DNA of 64,000 nucleotides from Quercus robur (GCF_932294415.1 NC_065536.1:5280974-5344973); one strand, 5' to 3'. Numbered from the stretch's first letter, positions 23,351 through 37,320 are shown. Notes: generated from the sequence alone by a model not told the origin. Program-made: numbers and translations.

Positions 23351-23911
23351 AGGGTCGGCTCAAGGTATTGTGGGGCTTAAGGCAATAATTTTAAGTGAAG
23401 TCTATTTTTATACTTTGAATATTAATAGAATATTTATTTGACTTTTGGTTTTTTTTTTTCTCATTTAAAATCTATTTTTTTAGAAAAAAATTACAAATTA
23501 AAACAAGCCCATCGTATTATTCAATGACTACAACTAAAATAAACACTATTTATTGAATGAAGTAACCAAATACTAAAATATTATGAATGAAAATTTTAAT
23601 AAAGTTATATATTTGATATTTCTAAATAGAATTTGAGTATAAATTTATTTACTAGTGTAAGATTAATGAGTTCTTTTAACATTTATGTGTGAGAAATTAA
23701 ATGATTGACCTATCTAATGAAAATATTTTTTTTAACTGGTTTTTCTTTGATAAAAAACAATTTTTTTTATTGGTAAATATTTAGGGCTTAATTAATACTT
23801 TTATTGGTACAAGAATATCTCTATTAGTAAAAATTTAAGGACCTTTTTTCATTGGGGCCTTAGGCAGCAGTTGCCTATTTGGCTCACCCATTGAGCCGGC
23901 ACTGCATATAC
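23351..23911. mobile_element. hAT-like MITE in unit 2, empty site in unit 1
   Basis: The ends GGGTCGGCTCAAGG and TTGAGCCGGCACT are inverted repeats. The flanks CCATATAC and GCATATAC give a 7-of-8 target duplication. Unit 1 reads straight through (CATACAACGGATACCCAAAT at about 19,866). Confidence 0.6.
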
Positions 23912-24870
23912 GGAAAATTCACAGTACCCAAATATTGTTTCACATTCACATACACAAACACTGCAACCTCACTGTCTTTAACCAAACTCACCAAAAACGA
24001 AAACCAACGAAACAACAAACCCCGCCTGATTATTACTTAGACGTTGTGACGTACTCGAGTCATCAGGGGATGAGAGTTGGGCTGGGTGGCCCGTGTTGGA
24101 TGGCCCAAAGTGTTTTTTAAATAACTGAAGCCCACTCTCATTAAAATTCATATGGCCCACCATTTCAAGCCCAAATCCGAAAACAACTAGACAAACCGGC
24201 TTACAAATAAAACCCAGCCAGCCCAGTCCAAAAACTTTAACTCAGTAAGCCCATGCCAAACCAACCCAAATTAACGTTAATACACTTGAAGCCCAACACA
24301 AAGTTCGGCCCAATCCTCATTAAGCCAAGCCCACAAAATAAATTCAACAAACACAACAATACTCGAGACCCATTAAAAAGGCCTAAATAAATTCAGTTTT
24401 AAAACCAACCCGACAACAAAGCCCACCAATCTGCACTTTGTATATTTACATTTCACATACACTTTGCTAAATTACTTCTTAACCCCAAAATTTTCTCGAA
24501 ATTACATTTTATTTGCAAAAATTTTCTAAATTATAATTTGATACACAAACTTTTCCAAAATTATTGTTTGACCCCTAAATGTTTTCAAAATTTCATTTTA
24601 ACTCCAATTTTTCTTAAATTACAGTCTCCAAATCCTTTTTAAAATTACTTAAAGTGTGTGTTTGGTTGAAGTGCAAAAGTGGGCAGACGGAAAAAGTGGA
24701 AAACCAATTTTATTCTTAAAAAAAGAAACCAATTTTGTTTTTCTTACGAGTTACGACTTCAAACAGGGAGTAGCAAAAAAGAACCACAAAAAAATAGCAC
24801 CAACGTCTAATTGTTTGTGCCTTTTTTTTTTTTTTTTTTGTTAATAAAAGGTGGAAATGGCTTCTTTTTT

Positions 24871-25354
24871 TTTTTAATAATAATTTGTATAATTAAAAAA
24901 TATTAGTGAGTAATATGTCTGTCTGTAAGTTATATAGAAAATTTATAATGTTCTATCTAACAAGGTAATTATGATATTGCAATGAATTAATTAGGTAATT
25001 ATAAAATCTTCTGGAAGCACAATAAATGCTTACTCTTTCCTCTCACATAAATGTGAGTCCCCAATAATTATTTTATGGTGAGACTTACTAATCATTTGAG
25101 AGGAAGGAGTAGAACTTATTGTACCCCCAGAGTATTCTATAGTCTTTTGAATCAGTATGATACTTGAAATGTTCAAAGAGTTACTAGTCACACAATAAGT
25201 AATGTAAAAGGCATTTATACGAAAGGCTCCTCTTGCTTGCTTTCACCCTCTTTCTCATATTTGTCATTCATTTTCCTTAGTTATATTATATCGATAACCA
25301 CATCACAATTTTATTTCTCCTGTTAGATCTTCTCAACTGTATCCTCAATCTCCA
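24871..25354 (+). promoter_or_regulatory. Upstream region of the TNL gene
   Basis: An AT-rich stretch with no other gene. A possible TATA element (TTATATTATATC) lies at about 25,281-25,292, some 65 bases before the ATG, followed by a pyrimidine-rich leader. The assignment is from position only. Confidence 0.4.
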
Positions 25355-26345
25355 ATGGCTCTTATGACTAGCAAAGGAGCCTCATCATCCTCTTTCACCC
25401 ACCAATACAAGAACTTTGATGTTTTCTTAAGTTTTAAAGGTGAAGATACCCGTCATGGTTTCACAGGCCAATTGTATAACGCTTTGTGCCAGTGGGGTAT
25501 TCACACCTTCATTGATGATAATCTCCTAAGAGAAGAGCAAATTTCTACACAACATCTCAAAATCATTGAGAGCTCACTGATTTCAATAATTGTATTTTCT
25601 GAAAACTATGCATCCTCTACTTGGTGCTTGGATGAACTTGTCAAAATTGTTGAGTGTAAGAAGAATGATCAATTAATGCGGCCAATTTTTTACAAAGTGG
25701 ATCCATCAGAAGTTCGTAACCAAAAAGGAAAGTTTGGGGAAGTACTAGCTAAACATGAAGAAAATTTTAAGGATAACAGAAAGGTACAAAGTTGGAGGAA
25801 AGCTCTATATGATGCAGCCAATATATCTGGTTGGCATTATAAGCACAAGTATGTATTTAGTAATTACTCTTGTACTTTTATGAGTTTTAATGGTTTTGTA
25901 ATGATCACTAGATTCTTTTTCTTTTTTTTTTTGGTACAACAAGACAACACATACCCCTAACCAAGGGCAGGAACAAACCACTAGATTCTATTGTTAACAA
26001 CTGCCCTTATTCCCCCCTACGTTCTGACAAAGGACATGGCTTGTGTGACTCATTAGGATACGAACACTTGTCCGAAACTAGACATGTGTCTGCATCCTAA
26101 CATGTCCAGTGCACTAATGCACTTGACACAATCCCAACCCTTTGACAAATTATTAAAGTATTTTTTGCTAATCATACTTCTATTAAGGTAACTAGGTATA
26201 GGTTAATGAATAGAAATAATAGAACTTAATATTAGGTTATTTTCCTAATGATTAGGAATGTCCACCTCATATTATTTAGAAATTTTTGAGAGACATTCTT
26301 AACAATTTGAATTTTCCATGCAATTTTGAAAACTAATTTCCAAGC

Positions 26346-26376
<31 letters not shown>

Positions 26377-29300
26377 TATTCTAATGCAATAATAATAATC
26401 AGATCTATAAATTACATGTCAATTACTTTAATTTAAAACACTTCAGTTGTAATACACAAATTAAACATCTTGAATTTAGTTCATGTTTATATTTATATTC
26501 TAAAATCTAATTCATCACATGTTCATATGCTCTGTGACAGCTACTATGAGTTCGAATTTATCCAAGAAATTGTCAAAGAGATCTCAAACTCTAAATTAAA
26601 CCGCACGCCATTATTTGTTGCTAGATACCCGGTTGGAATAAACTATCGTGCAGAGGCCATAAAGTTACTTTTAGATATTGGGTCAAAAGATGTTCGTATG
26701 GTAGGGATGTATGGCCCTGGTGGAGTGGGTAAAACTACCATCGCTAAAGCTATTTATAACATGGTATATGATCATTTTGAGGGATGCAGCTTTTTAGAAA
26801 ATGTTAGAGACAGGTTTGGGATATTTAATGGTGGAATCCAATTACAAGAGACACTTCTTTATGAGATTGTAGGGGATATAAATTTGAAGGTTAGCAATGT
26901 ATATAGAGGAATCAATTTGATAAAGGAGAGGCTTTGCAATAAAAGGATTCTTTTAATTCTTGATGATGTAGATAAATTAGACCAGATCAAAATATTAATC
27001 GGACAATGTGATTTCTTTGCTTCTGGAAGTAGAATCATTCTAACCACAAGAGATGAACACTTGCTAGCTTCTTTTGGGAAAGGTCTTTCAGCCTACAAGA
27101 TTACAGAATTAAATGATCATGAAGCTCTTGAATTATTTAGTTTGCATGCATTCCAAAGAAACAAACCCGAGGAAGATTATTTAGAACTTACAGACCAAGT
27201 TATACGTTATGCTAAAGGCATTCCATTAGCTCTAGCAATAATAGGTGCTGATTTGTATGGAAGAAGTGAAATGGAATGGAAAAGTGCATTAGATAAGTAT
27301 GAAAGAATTCCTAACAAAGAAATTCAACAAATATTAGAAATAAGTTATGAAGGATTGGATGAAACAGAACAAGATATTTTCCTAGATATTGCATGTTTCT
27401 TCAAGGGATTTTGCAAAAATTATGTTGTAGATATACTAAATTCTTGCAATTTATACCCAGTTATTGGTATTCAAAGACTTATTGAGAAGTGTCTTGTAAC
27501 AATTGATCGATATGATAAATTATGGATGCATGACTTGGTACAACAAATGGGTAGAGAAATTGTTCGACAAGAATCACCAAAGATACCTGGAATACGTAGC
27601 AGGTTATGGTGTTATGAGGATGCTTTTGAAGTTCTAACAAAAAATACGGTATAAGTTGCTTTCATTCACCTTTTTTATTTTCTTGATAGGGAGAATTTAA
27701 TGAATTTTTTATATTTGCTTGATATATATTTTTCCTTTTGTTATGGAAGGAAATTCAAGTCCATTTATATATTTAAAATTTAATAGTGATTATATTTTTG
27801 GTGAATTATTTTGCATGATGTGATTTACTAAATGTTTTACCTAAATAGGGATCAAGAAAAATTCGAGGCATGATGATATGCTCACCTGAAGGAGCAAAGT
27901 TGCAATTAGAAGCTAAATGTCTTGAAAAGATGAAAAATCTCAAGTTCCTTATAGTTAATAATGTAGATATTTGTGGGAGTATCGAATATCTTCCCAACGA
28001 ATTAAGATTACTTGATTGGCCCAAATTTCCTTTTCATTCCTTACCATCCAATTTTTGTCCTCAAAAACTTATTGCACTCAACATGCCAGAGAGTCAAGTT
28101 ATATTGGACAGACTTCATGAGGTATAACCATTTTTTTTTTTTAAGATTATTTCTTCATTAAACTATATTTTAAACTTTGTTGAAGCTAAATTTTAATTTT
28201 TCTTTTCTTTTTTTTCCCTACAGATGGGACAGCTCAGAAACTTGACATATATGAATTTTCTTTCTTGTCAACACATAAAGAAATTATCTGACTTATCGAT
28301 TGCAACCCCAAGCATAAAGCAATTGAATCTCAATGAATGTAGAAATTTAGTCGAAGTTCATGACTCTGTTGGATGTCTTGATAAGCTTGAAAAGTGGGAG
28401 CTCAATAACTGCAAGGAACTTCGGATTCTTCCAAGTTTCCTCATAATGAAATCTCTTAAGCATTTAGATCTTTATCAGTGCACAAGGCTTGAGAAGTTCC
28501 CTGATATTCCGCATGAAATGGATGGTTTAAAGTATCTAACTATTATTGGGACTGGTATTAAAGAGTTGCCTCCATCATTTGAGAATCTCACTGGGCTTGA
28601 GGAATTACACCTAGGTTCAGGTCTTCTTCCAAGTAGCATATGTAATTTACATCTTCACAACCTCCATATTTGGGGTGATGTCAAATTTCTAGAGGACATG
28701 GAGATTGATAGACAAGCTTTGTGCAATTACTATGATGGCTTTTCCAAATATAGGTTACAGAGCTTGACATTTCTAGCTCTTTATTTTTATAAAATTAGTC
28801 CAGAAATAGATTTTATTTTGACTTATTGTTGCCCACTCTCATTGAAACGTTTAGGCATACAGAGTGAAGATGTTACCCTCCCAGAAAGTATTATCAGATT
28901 CAAAAGATTACGTTGGCTTGAAATTGGAAATTCCCCTTCCCTTCAGGAAATTCCACAACTTCCAAAAACTATAAGAGGAGTAAATGCATCAAATTGCTTC
29001 TCTTTGAATTCAGAATCATTAAGCAAAATATTGCTTCAGGTATCTTTTTCTTAAATTTATGAATAACAATTTTGGTTACCTTCTCAAATTTGTTGCTACA
29101 TTTGTCAAACTTTAATTTTTGAAATCCTAATTGCATGCAGTTTGGAGGAATTTTAGGGCTCCCACAAATTATGGCATGTTTAGGTGTGAGAGACGATATA
29201 TTATTGGATTCACAGTCATCTAGCAGACTATGGCAACAAACTGATCTTTCTTCCTGGGTCCCCCGTCACAAGTTCTTTGAATTTAAATCTGAGTTTCGTA

Positions 29301-30037
29301 AAAGTCAATATTGGTTACGAGATTATTATGATGATGACACTCCGTGTGATTGTCATGTTATAATACCAGGAAATAAGATACCAAAATGGTTCAACCATGA
29401 AAGCGTTGAAAGTTCCATATCATTGTGGGTTGGTTCAGAATTGCCAACATTTGCTCTTTGTGTTGCTTTTCGTCTAGCGGATGACGATGAATGTGATTTT
29501 TTTTGTGTTGTTGACATTTTCATCAACGGTCATAAACGAACGCTCGTAAAGAAATTCTTTTTTGAAATGCATTGTCATCATCAGTGGTTTTATGGCGCAT
29601 CTCATAGGCTGTTGCAGGAGGAAGTTGGAAACTTGATTCAAGGAGATCGGAATCATGTTGAAATTTCAAGTAAAATATCTTGTTGGACTAGTGAAACTGG
29701 CGGAGAAATAGCTCCTACCATTGCAAGGATGGGAGTCCATGTGAATTGTATTTGTGGTCTTCATAATTCCGTTATTAGCCATGAAAACCATGATGAACTA
29801 GTCCAACCACGAGGCAATCGAATTTCAAAGAGAATTGTGCACCAGCGGCTCAGACCATTTCTTCCTCGAGGTTGCCGTTTTATCCTGTGCAGATTTTACC
29901 ATACTCGGTGCCCATCCCGAAGTACTTCTGGTCGACCATTACTAAAAGGACGTAGAATCAGCAACAAGAGAAAGAGGCCCTTCATCACAAGGAGTAGCAA
30001 TTGTTTGTATGGAGCTCAAGACCAAAGTGACTGCTAA
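25355..30037 (+). CDS. TIR-NB-ARC-LRR disease resistance protein (TNL), five exons
   Basis: Intracellular immune receptor that detects pathogen effectors. Exons are 25,355-25,848, 26,541-27,648, 27,849-28,121, 28,224-29,039 and 29,141-30,037. All introns are GT-AG and the frame holds, giving 1,195 aa, normal for the family. The TIR domain (about 21-160) starts FDVFLSFKGEDTR and keeps the NADase glutamate E94 in WCLDEL. NB-ARC has P-loop GPGGVGKTT (223-231), kinase-2 LLILDD (302-307), SGSRIILTTRD, GIPLAL (391-396) and MHD (494-496). LRRs occupy exons 3-4. Exon 5 opens with a C-JID post-LRR domain (HVIIPGNKIPKWFNHES) and ends in a basic tail with NKRKRP (1,172-1,177), a possible nuclear signal. 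The first helix has TGQL where many TIRs have a T-S-H-L or T-G-H-L type sequence. No stop or frameshift was found. It is likely functional; the recognised pathogen is unknown. Confidence 0.95.
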
Positions 30038-32231
30038 AAGGAGAACAAGAACGAAGAAAATGAGAACCTCTTGATAAAAATTTTGAATGAAGAAATATCC
30101 CAAGGTAAAATTATGACTCCCAAGCATTCACATTTACATTAGAGGTTCTATTTTAGCAAATTAAAAAATTATTTTAGTTTTCAAACAAAATAACATCTAT
30201 AGGCTGGCTTCCCAAAAAAAAAACATCTATAGGCTATAGCTTTATCCGGATTGCTATATTTAAAATTTTTTAGCAACCCACTACAGTATACTGCTATAAA
30301 TAGCAGCTATTGTAGAAACTACTTAAAAATAAACTTCAATTTTTTTATTCAACTCCCTCTCTCTCATCCATCAATAAAATATTCACTCATTTCTCACAAA
30401 GAATAATAAAATAAATAAATAAATAATATTTAAATGAAATAATAAAATAATATAGTATGAGATGTAGAGTATATTGTAAAGTGTAGGGATGGAGCAGGAC
30501 TTAGAGTTAGGGCCTGGGGCAGAAGTATAAATAAAGAAAAAAATTATTATGAAATTTCAAATAAGCATCCATTCAGTATTAACAAATCTTTAACAAAAAC
30601 AAAGACACCAAATTATTGTTTCTTAATATATTACAATGCAATCATTTATAAAAAGGGAACTCAGAGTGCGTCTTGGATGTGTTTCTATTGTTGAGTAAAG
30701 GTAAAATTATTTTGTTTAAAATTTTTTAAAGGACCAGGTTATTTGTTTTGAGTAAAATTAATTGACTGGACTTGATTTTTTTTTTTTGGCTTTGCTATTG
30801 GTAATTTTTGTTGTTGAGCTAATTTTTAGGCTTGTTAATTTTGTTTTAAATATTAGATCCATAGGTGTTTTTATGGCCTTTAAAGAGATTGATGATATTG
30901 TTAAGAGGGGAGGGAAATGCAATTTAATTTATCTAAATTGCTAAAATTAGTACCTATATATCCTAGTATTTTTTTGAAAAAAGTTGGGGGTCCATGAATA
31001 GCTACATCCATGGTAAAATGAGTTGTTAATAAAAATAAAGTAACTTTTAGAGTTACTAAAAGCTAAATATTTAGCACCACCAATGTGAACATATTCAAAA
31101 TTTCATCAAAAATTTTTGCAAGATGTTGAAAATATTGGCAATTCAAAATACTGGAGCAAGAACTATGAGCCTATCACTGGAGCTAGATGAGTGTAATTTA
31201 ATTTCAATGGACTATTTTATAATTTCAGCTAGGACAAAGTTTAGCTTTAAACTGGTTTGAAGTTTTCTTTCTCTAACCTTTAGTCCCTTACGTGCTGATT
31301 TAAAAGACTATTCATGTCTATTATTTAAACAAGTCACATAACTTATTAAAAAAGTCATATGACTAAAATTATACATGAATGGTCTTATGAAAAGTCAAAT
31401 AGTGGGTTAAAGGAAAACAGTTCCAAATTAGTTTGCAACCAAACTTTTTCCTTTCAATTGCCTTAAAATGTAGTAGAATTGGATGAGTGTAATTTAAAAA
31501 GTGGGGAGGGGTGTGGGTTTCAAACTTTCAGTTTACATGGACAGTTGAGTCCTTAATGCTATGCCTATAAGCCTATTGTTTGTGTGAAGTGGACTTGTAG
31601 TTGTTTTACTTTTATGTTTTTATTTTTTATTTTTTTAGTAAACAGTAATATTTATTAGAACACATACGAAAATAGTAATATTAGTGCTGAGTTGTTTTTT
31701 CAGAAGTATAACTTGCCAAAACATTTCTACCAAAAAAAAAAAATTTGCCAAAACATAATAATTCTATTTCACAATCTGTTTGAAGAATTATGCTTTTGCA
31801 TTTACTTGATAAATATTATGCCGTTAATTGTGCTTTGAAAGGTAAGGACAATGGGCTTGGCGACCGGTCACTCTTAATGATGTTTCTGCCTAGTGAGGAA
31901 TCATATGCAGGGGTCAGTTGTATGCTGGTCAAACATGCTTTTAATATATTCTGAAAAAAAAAAAAATATATATATATATATATATTTAATATACTTTCTG
32001 CTTAAGTTGTTTGCAACTTCGCATTAGAGCTCATTCCTAGGCCCTTTCTTCCTTTTATAACTTTTCAGATATTGAACTAACAATTTTCTCCGCTTTGTTT
32101 TGATGTCTATTCTCTCTTCATGTGCAAACTTGCAGCGCAATACTTTCTTGTTCACAGCCATTTCTGCGAAAAATTCTACATGTCTAGTGCGAGCAAAGCC
32201 CAATTATTTTTGGGCCAATTACTTATATTTT
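30038..32231. other. Spacer downstream of the TNL with degraded transposon ends
   Basis: AT-rich. The part at 30,480-30,660 resembles the hAT-like sequence found in the inverted arms (GGATGGAGCAGGACTTAG, then AATAAGCATCCATTCAGTATTA). A Harbinger-like MITE end (TAGCACCACCAATGTGAAC) is at about 31,073-31,091. A (TA)n run lies at 31,970-31,985. No gene is seen. Confidence 0.45.
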
Positions 32232-32630
32232 GTAATTTTTTTATGGCAAATTACAATTTACTCACCTGGTTTAGCCAAAATTTAAGTTGCCAACTTGTGA
32301 TTTGAAATTTGACACTTTATCCACCTAAAATTAGTTTAATTAAATTTCTATAACTCACCTCTATTAAAAATAGAGCTAAATATGTAATTTTTAATTTTGC
32401 TCTATTTTTATGTCTCTCCTCCAAACACACAAAAACTATAAAAATACAAAATCAAATAAGATCAAAAACTATCCATCAAACACTTGCATCATGAAATTTC
32501 AAACTACTGGCAATTTAAATTTTGGTCAAACCTTAAGTGGGTCAAGTATCAAATTTTTAACAACAAATAGACAACTTCAATTTCAGTCAAACTACATCTA
32601 CATGTGAGTAAGTTGTACTTTACTCTATTT
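32232..32630. mobile_element. Palindromic MITE of about 0.4 kb
   Basis: The left end AAATTACAATTTACTCACCT and the reverse complement of the right end (about 32,580-32,627) match over roughly 80 bases with small gaps. No coding content; superfamily undetermined. Confidence 0.5.
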
Positions 32631-34484
32631 TTTTTTTATCTTTTATATATGGCCCAAGCCCGTGTAACCTTAACGGGCATTTGAGGAAGTGTGGTTTGAA
32701 AGATAGAATTGAGCAAATCACGAATTTTAAGTGGGCTGGGCCACTTACAAAATCCAAATGTCCATAAAGGTAATCATGTGCTGATTACTTTCATACAAAT
32801 GGAACTCTGTCACTCCGTTCTATGTTGCTGAAGTCATGGCTGGACCCATTTTCAGCCCACAAAAGCAAGTCGTTGCATTTATTGACTTCTTACGAGCTCC
32901 TTTCTTTACCTAAGCTAAAAACAAACACGAAGCTTACCTCTTCTTTTACAACATAGCAGAAAATTGCTTCAATTCTATTTCAAATTTGGACCCTAGGAAT
33001 GTCCCAAAGCTGATATAAAGCCTCTTCATCAAGTCTAGAATTAAGAATTTTCGTCATTCCTTCAACTACCATACTTATTTTACTCAAACTTCCTTACTTA
33101 AGAGCAACATATATTAAGGGTTTGGTGTGAACGTAGCAACACAATAGAGTCCTCTCTCTTTCCCTTACCACATCTCTTAAATTCCTCATCATGCTGTATG
33201 TACAAAAATATTTAGATATAATGCATTATTCATGTTTTCCCATCCTTTTGTTGTCTAGCACTTTTAGGCTTTCTTTGTGATGCACCATTAGCCTTTACTC
33301 CAAGAGTATTGTGAATTTTGGGCTTGACTATCCTTAAAGTTTTTACATTTATTGAACCCAATGGGCATTTGGGATCACTTTCGTTTTGTTTTTCCCTTCA
33401 CAAACCAACCCTGACATAGGCATTTATATGATCTTCTTTCTGTTGAGTTTTAATGTTAAAGTTTCTATCTTTGCAGGCTTAGGACTTTGAATCTTTTTCT
33501 AAAGGGCTCACTGGAAGGGAGTTTTATTGGCTTCATTCAGTCAATGAAGATAACAAAAAGAGGGTAAAAGACAAACATTTGTGCAGTTTGTGATTCTTCT
33601 TCTATCCACTCAATATTTATGTTTGTACATCTTTTTAATGATGTGAAATTCAAGTTACTATTAACCATGTGTATTGAGACTCTAAATTACATAGCAGAAG
33701 ATAGTTATTATTGTTTATTTAAGTTCTGTACGTATGATTTTTTATGATGAAATTCATTTGAGGGGCATCAAATTATGTTTGGTTCTTTCATGTTCATTTT
33801 TATCTCTAAAGAACCCCTCATCACACCAGACCACCACTTCATGACTATTAGACTCCCACAAGATCCACAGCATCAAACAAGTCGTTTACTCCGTAATTCT
33901 CATTCAAAGAGAATTTCAAGGTGAGCTTTCATCTCTCTTGATTTCATATATTCTTGCCTAACACTTGTTTAAAACTTTATTCCATGACTGACAGAAAATT
34001 AGAACCTCTTGATCAAAAACTAAAGAAGGTCCGATTATGATATTGAAACAATTTTCTTTCGAGTCACTGGAGAAGGATTGGGAAGTCTTCTAGGCTGTAA
34101 GATAGAATCTCTTTCTGCCATATTAAATTTGTAGATGCTATTAGGATCTTTATCTTCGCAATTTGGAATTTGGTGATTTTACAAATGTGGACAATGAAGT
34201 ATGAAAAAATTGTATTTGTCTAAAGGGGGCAGGATTTCTCTTTTAAAGAGTGCTCTTTGGTGTTTGCCAACCTATTTTACTCCCATCTTCGATATGCTGA
34301 CATAAGCTTGGAAGAGGAAATGCACTATCTCTGATGCACTTTTTTGTCTTCCCAAACGATACCCTTTGAAATGTTATTATTATTATATATTTTGGACGGT
34401 ATTTTAAATGTTATTGGTAGGAAGCTTTAGTTATTTTTTTGTGCACATGTTTTTGTAATCATGTTAGCTACTCAGTTAATAGAG

Positions 34485-34529
<45 letters not shown>

Positions 34530-35510
34530 GGTTTAGTTCATAATTATCCAGAAAGATGCTTGTCAGAAATTTTGAGTTGGTTACTTGATGACAAAGGCGG
34601 TGGAAGGCTTGTATATGAAAAATATGTGCTTAAGTTCCATGCATTAAATCAAGATGTACTTGTTTTGCTTCTGCTGGAAGTTGAATATAAATCTAGATCT
34701 TTTGCAATCTCAATGTGAGTTGCTCTTCTTTCTTAGTCCTTGTAGTTTGATATTAGGCTATACAAAATATAAATTAAAGGTGGGGATTTTTGGATGCTAA
34801 TGACCTTTGATTATCTGCGTCTAGATTGACTGGAATTTACATTTTGACTAAGTTAATTGTGGGTTTTGTGCAGTTTTCATTATCATGGTGTTTATGAAAC
34901 ATCAAGAATGTGTTAGATTTTGCTTCAGGGCAGGCAAGGCTTATTAGCAGACCACTTATCATAAAGCGAAAAGACAAAATGGCTTGTTTTCACATGATGA
35001 GATCATAAGAGGTACCTATGAAATAATGTTGGTGCTCCTTGCATCAAGGCAGCTATAAAAAGGTCTAGAAAAGTAATTACACCAATTTGTGGACTTAATT
35101 CAAGGATGTAAAGAGTTTTCTTGGTCAAAATGGATTTTCTTGGGATGATACCAAACAAATGGTTGTGGCAAGTGATAAATACACTAGTTTTTTGTTCACT
35201 TTTTGATTTGATCTCTACCTTTGGGGTGATAGTGAACTGACATAATACACATGCAGGATCACCTGGAGGTGCAGTTGTACAGAAATAAAGCCTCGATGAA
35301 CTTCGACGAATTGTACTTGATATATGCACGTACAACATCAAGTGGAAGATACTGCTGAACAAGTCATGATATAGACTTTGATGATGACATTCAAGGAGTG
35401 AAAATGGGTGACTTTTTATATCCCAGCATGGATCTGCAGAAATGTTGCATTTGTCATTTGCATTTTAATGTATGCTACTGGTATTGTGCCTATATTAAGC
35501 CTGTTTTCAC

Positions 35511-35541
<31 letters not shown>

Positions 35542-36524
35542 GTGCAAAGATCTAATTACATATTTATTATTCTAGGGAGCGCATAAAACGAGAGACATCA
35601 TAGACAACCAAACTCCCCTCCCCTTTCCTTCTTCTTAGTCTATGCAGAGATATCTGGAACTCTATCCCCACTAGAATTTCAAAAAATTTGAAGAAAAATG
35701 GCCTTTTCCCATCTCCAACATTTATATATCCCAATCTTGCTTTTGGCCACTCTTTCGGTTGTCAACCATGGCCTGCTTTCTACATGAATCAGTAATATGC
35801 TTTCACCTGATTGTATGCAAAGCCAGTTATGACCTAAGTAGCACCTAATGACAAGATTTGTTTGCAAACTTGTCTATATTAGAGGAGAAATAAGAACCTT
35901 TAACCCCCACACAATAGACACAAACATTAAAAACAATAAAATAGTGTTGCAGAGAAATGAGCACAAGCTACATGGCCTTGTGAAGACTTGATTGGACTGG
36001 TCCTGATGGCTTATTTTTCTCTGTTTAATTGATATGGCCCTAATATCTCTTAAAATTTCATTTGCAGATCTCAAGTATAGGTCATAGGTGCTTCCTCTTT
36101 AAAAATATTGCTCCAAAAATTGAGCAGATGCCTGCACAACACAAGTTCTCATGGCATTTTTTTACGATTGTGTTCTGGATATCCACTACTTCTGGGGAAA
36201 TGCTTAAGGCACTTCTGGAATGTCTGCTAGCTCTTTTTGGGACCAACCCAAAATACTTGTATGAGGAAATTCAGAGGGGGATCTGGTTTCTGATTTGGCA
36301 GTTGCCAAAGCAACTTAGCAGCAATGGGCATGGTCGACTACTTTGTTGGACCAATGTTTTACATGCTTGTTGGGCTTGGTTGGAACAGTTTTTTTCATAC
36401 AATTTTTGTCCAAATGCTTATGAACTCCATTTCCATGTGGGAATTGTAACTGCATTTATCTTCCTTTTATTAAATTTGATAGGGTCTCTCACAGTGATTA
36501 GTTGATACAGATCCCAGGTGCCCA
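32631..36524. other. Spacer with scattered exon-like fragments of unknown origin
   Basis: Short stretches look more coding than their surroundings: about 33,478-33,570 after a TTTGCAG, 34,545-34,718 (frame reading SEILSWLLDDKGGGRLVYEKY), 35,255-35,400 after an ATGCAG, and 36,060-36,505. They cannot be joined into one protein and I recognise no domain. A 37-T run is at 34,488-34,528 and a 24-T run near 35,518-35,541. A decayed gene or captured gene pieces are both possible. Confidence 0.3.
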
Positions 36525-37000
36525 AGGTTCTGGTGCTTGTCTTGTTGGTCTGTATGTTATTTTATGACCGTAAGCTTAGTAATTGCCAAGTTTTCAGGGT
36601 TATTCCAATTATTCGAGGTATATGTTGATTGAGGCTCTACAACATGACACTTTTGCTCCCCCAGGTCCATTAAATTGATCACTTCAAATATTAAGCTAGT
36701 TTTGGATTCTCTCTCTTGATGGAATTTTGGGTTTGTTCATAAAGAAAAAAAAATTTTGCTCCCAATTTGATCCGTTGGATGGCAGTTTGTAATTCTGATT
36801 AGTCAAAATGGATTTTTCTCTAATTTTCTTCAGGTTAGAGATGGCCGGGCCCTCTGTCTCCCTTACTCTCAATACGGTATATTTACTCAATAAAAATAAA
36901 AAATAAAAAATAAAAAATCAAAGATATATGGTCTTCCACTATTGTTTCATATTGCATGTTGCAAGCTGTGCCTTGCTTGTGTGCTTGGTACTTAGTGATA
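36525..37000 (+). repeat. Dispersed repeat, copy 1
   Basis: Matches 60,310-60,745 in the same orientation. Shared blocks include ATTAAGCTAGTTTTGGATTC, GATGGCAGTTTGTAATTCTG, GGTTAGAGATGG and TTGCATGTTGCAAGCTGTG. Both copies carry an A-rich simple repeat in the same place. The type is not identified. Confidence 0.8.
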
Positions 37001-37320
37001 GACTTTATAGATTATACTAATCACGTAATCTTCACTTAGTACTAGACATTGCAAATTGTATTTAGGCTATAATTATCTTTCAATTGTAGCTTATAGTTGT
37101 AACTTATCTATATTTTCTGAATATTTGAATATAAATACAAAATGTGGACAACAATCGAATGTAAGCTGCCACTTCCAATTTTACAATATTTTCTTTCAAA
37201 AACTAGCCAATTAATTTGGAGGAAATCGTGACTAGCATTTACATTAAACTAAAAAATTATACATAAAGATTTTTTTAAAAAAAAATTTATACATAACAAA
37301 AGACTTTTCTATATACATAA

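Larger units (their letters stand above)
21190..24870 (+). repeat. Tandem duplication, unit 2, enlarged by insertions
   Basis: Second copy of 18,944-21,189 in the same orientation. It is longer mainly because of segments at 21,676-22,582, 22,780-22,948, 23,020-23,255 and 23,351-23,911 that unit 1 lacks. Confidence 0.75.

Noticed and set aside
34461..34718. 85-codon frame opening with a long phenylalanine run
   Set aside because: The start is a poly-T tract. Only the later part is possibly coding and it is kept as an unassigned exon-like island.
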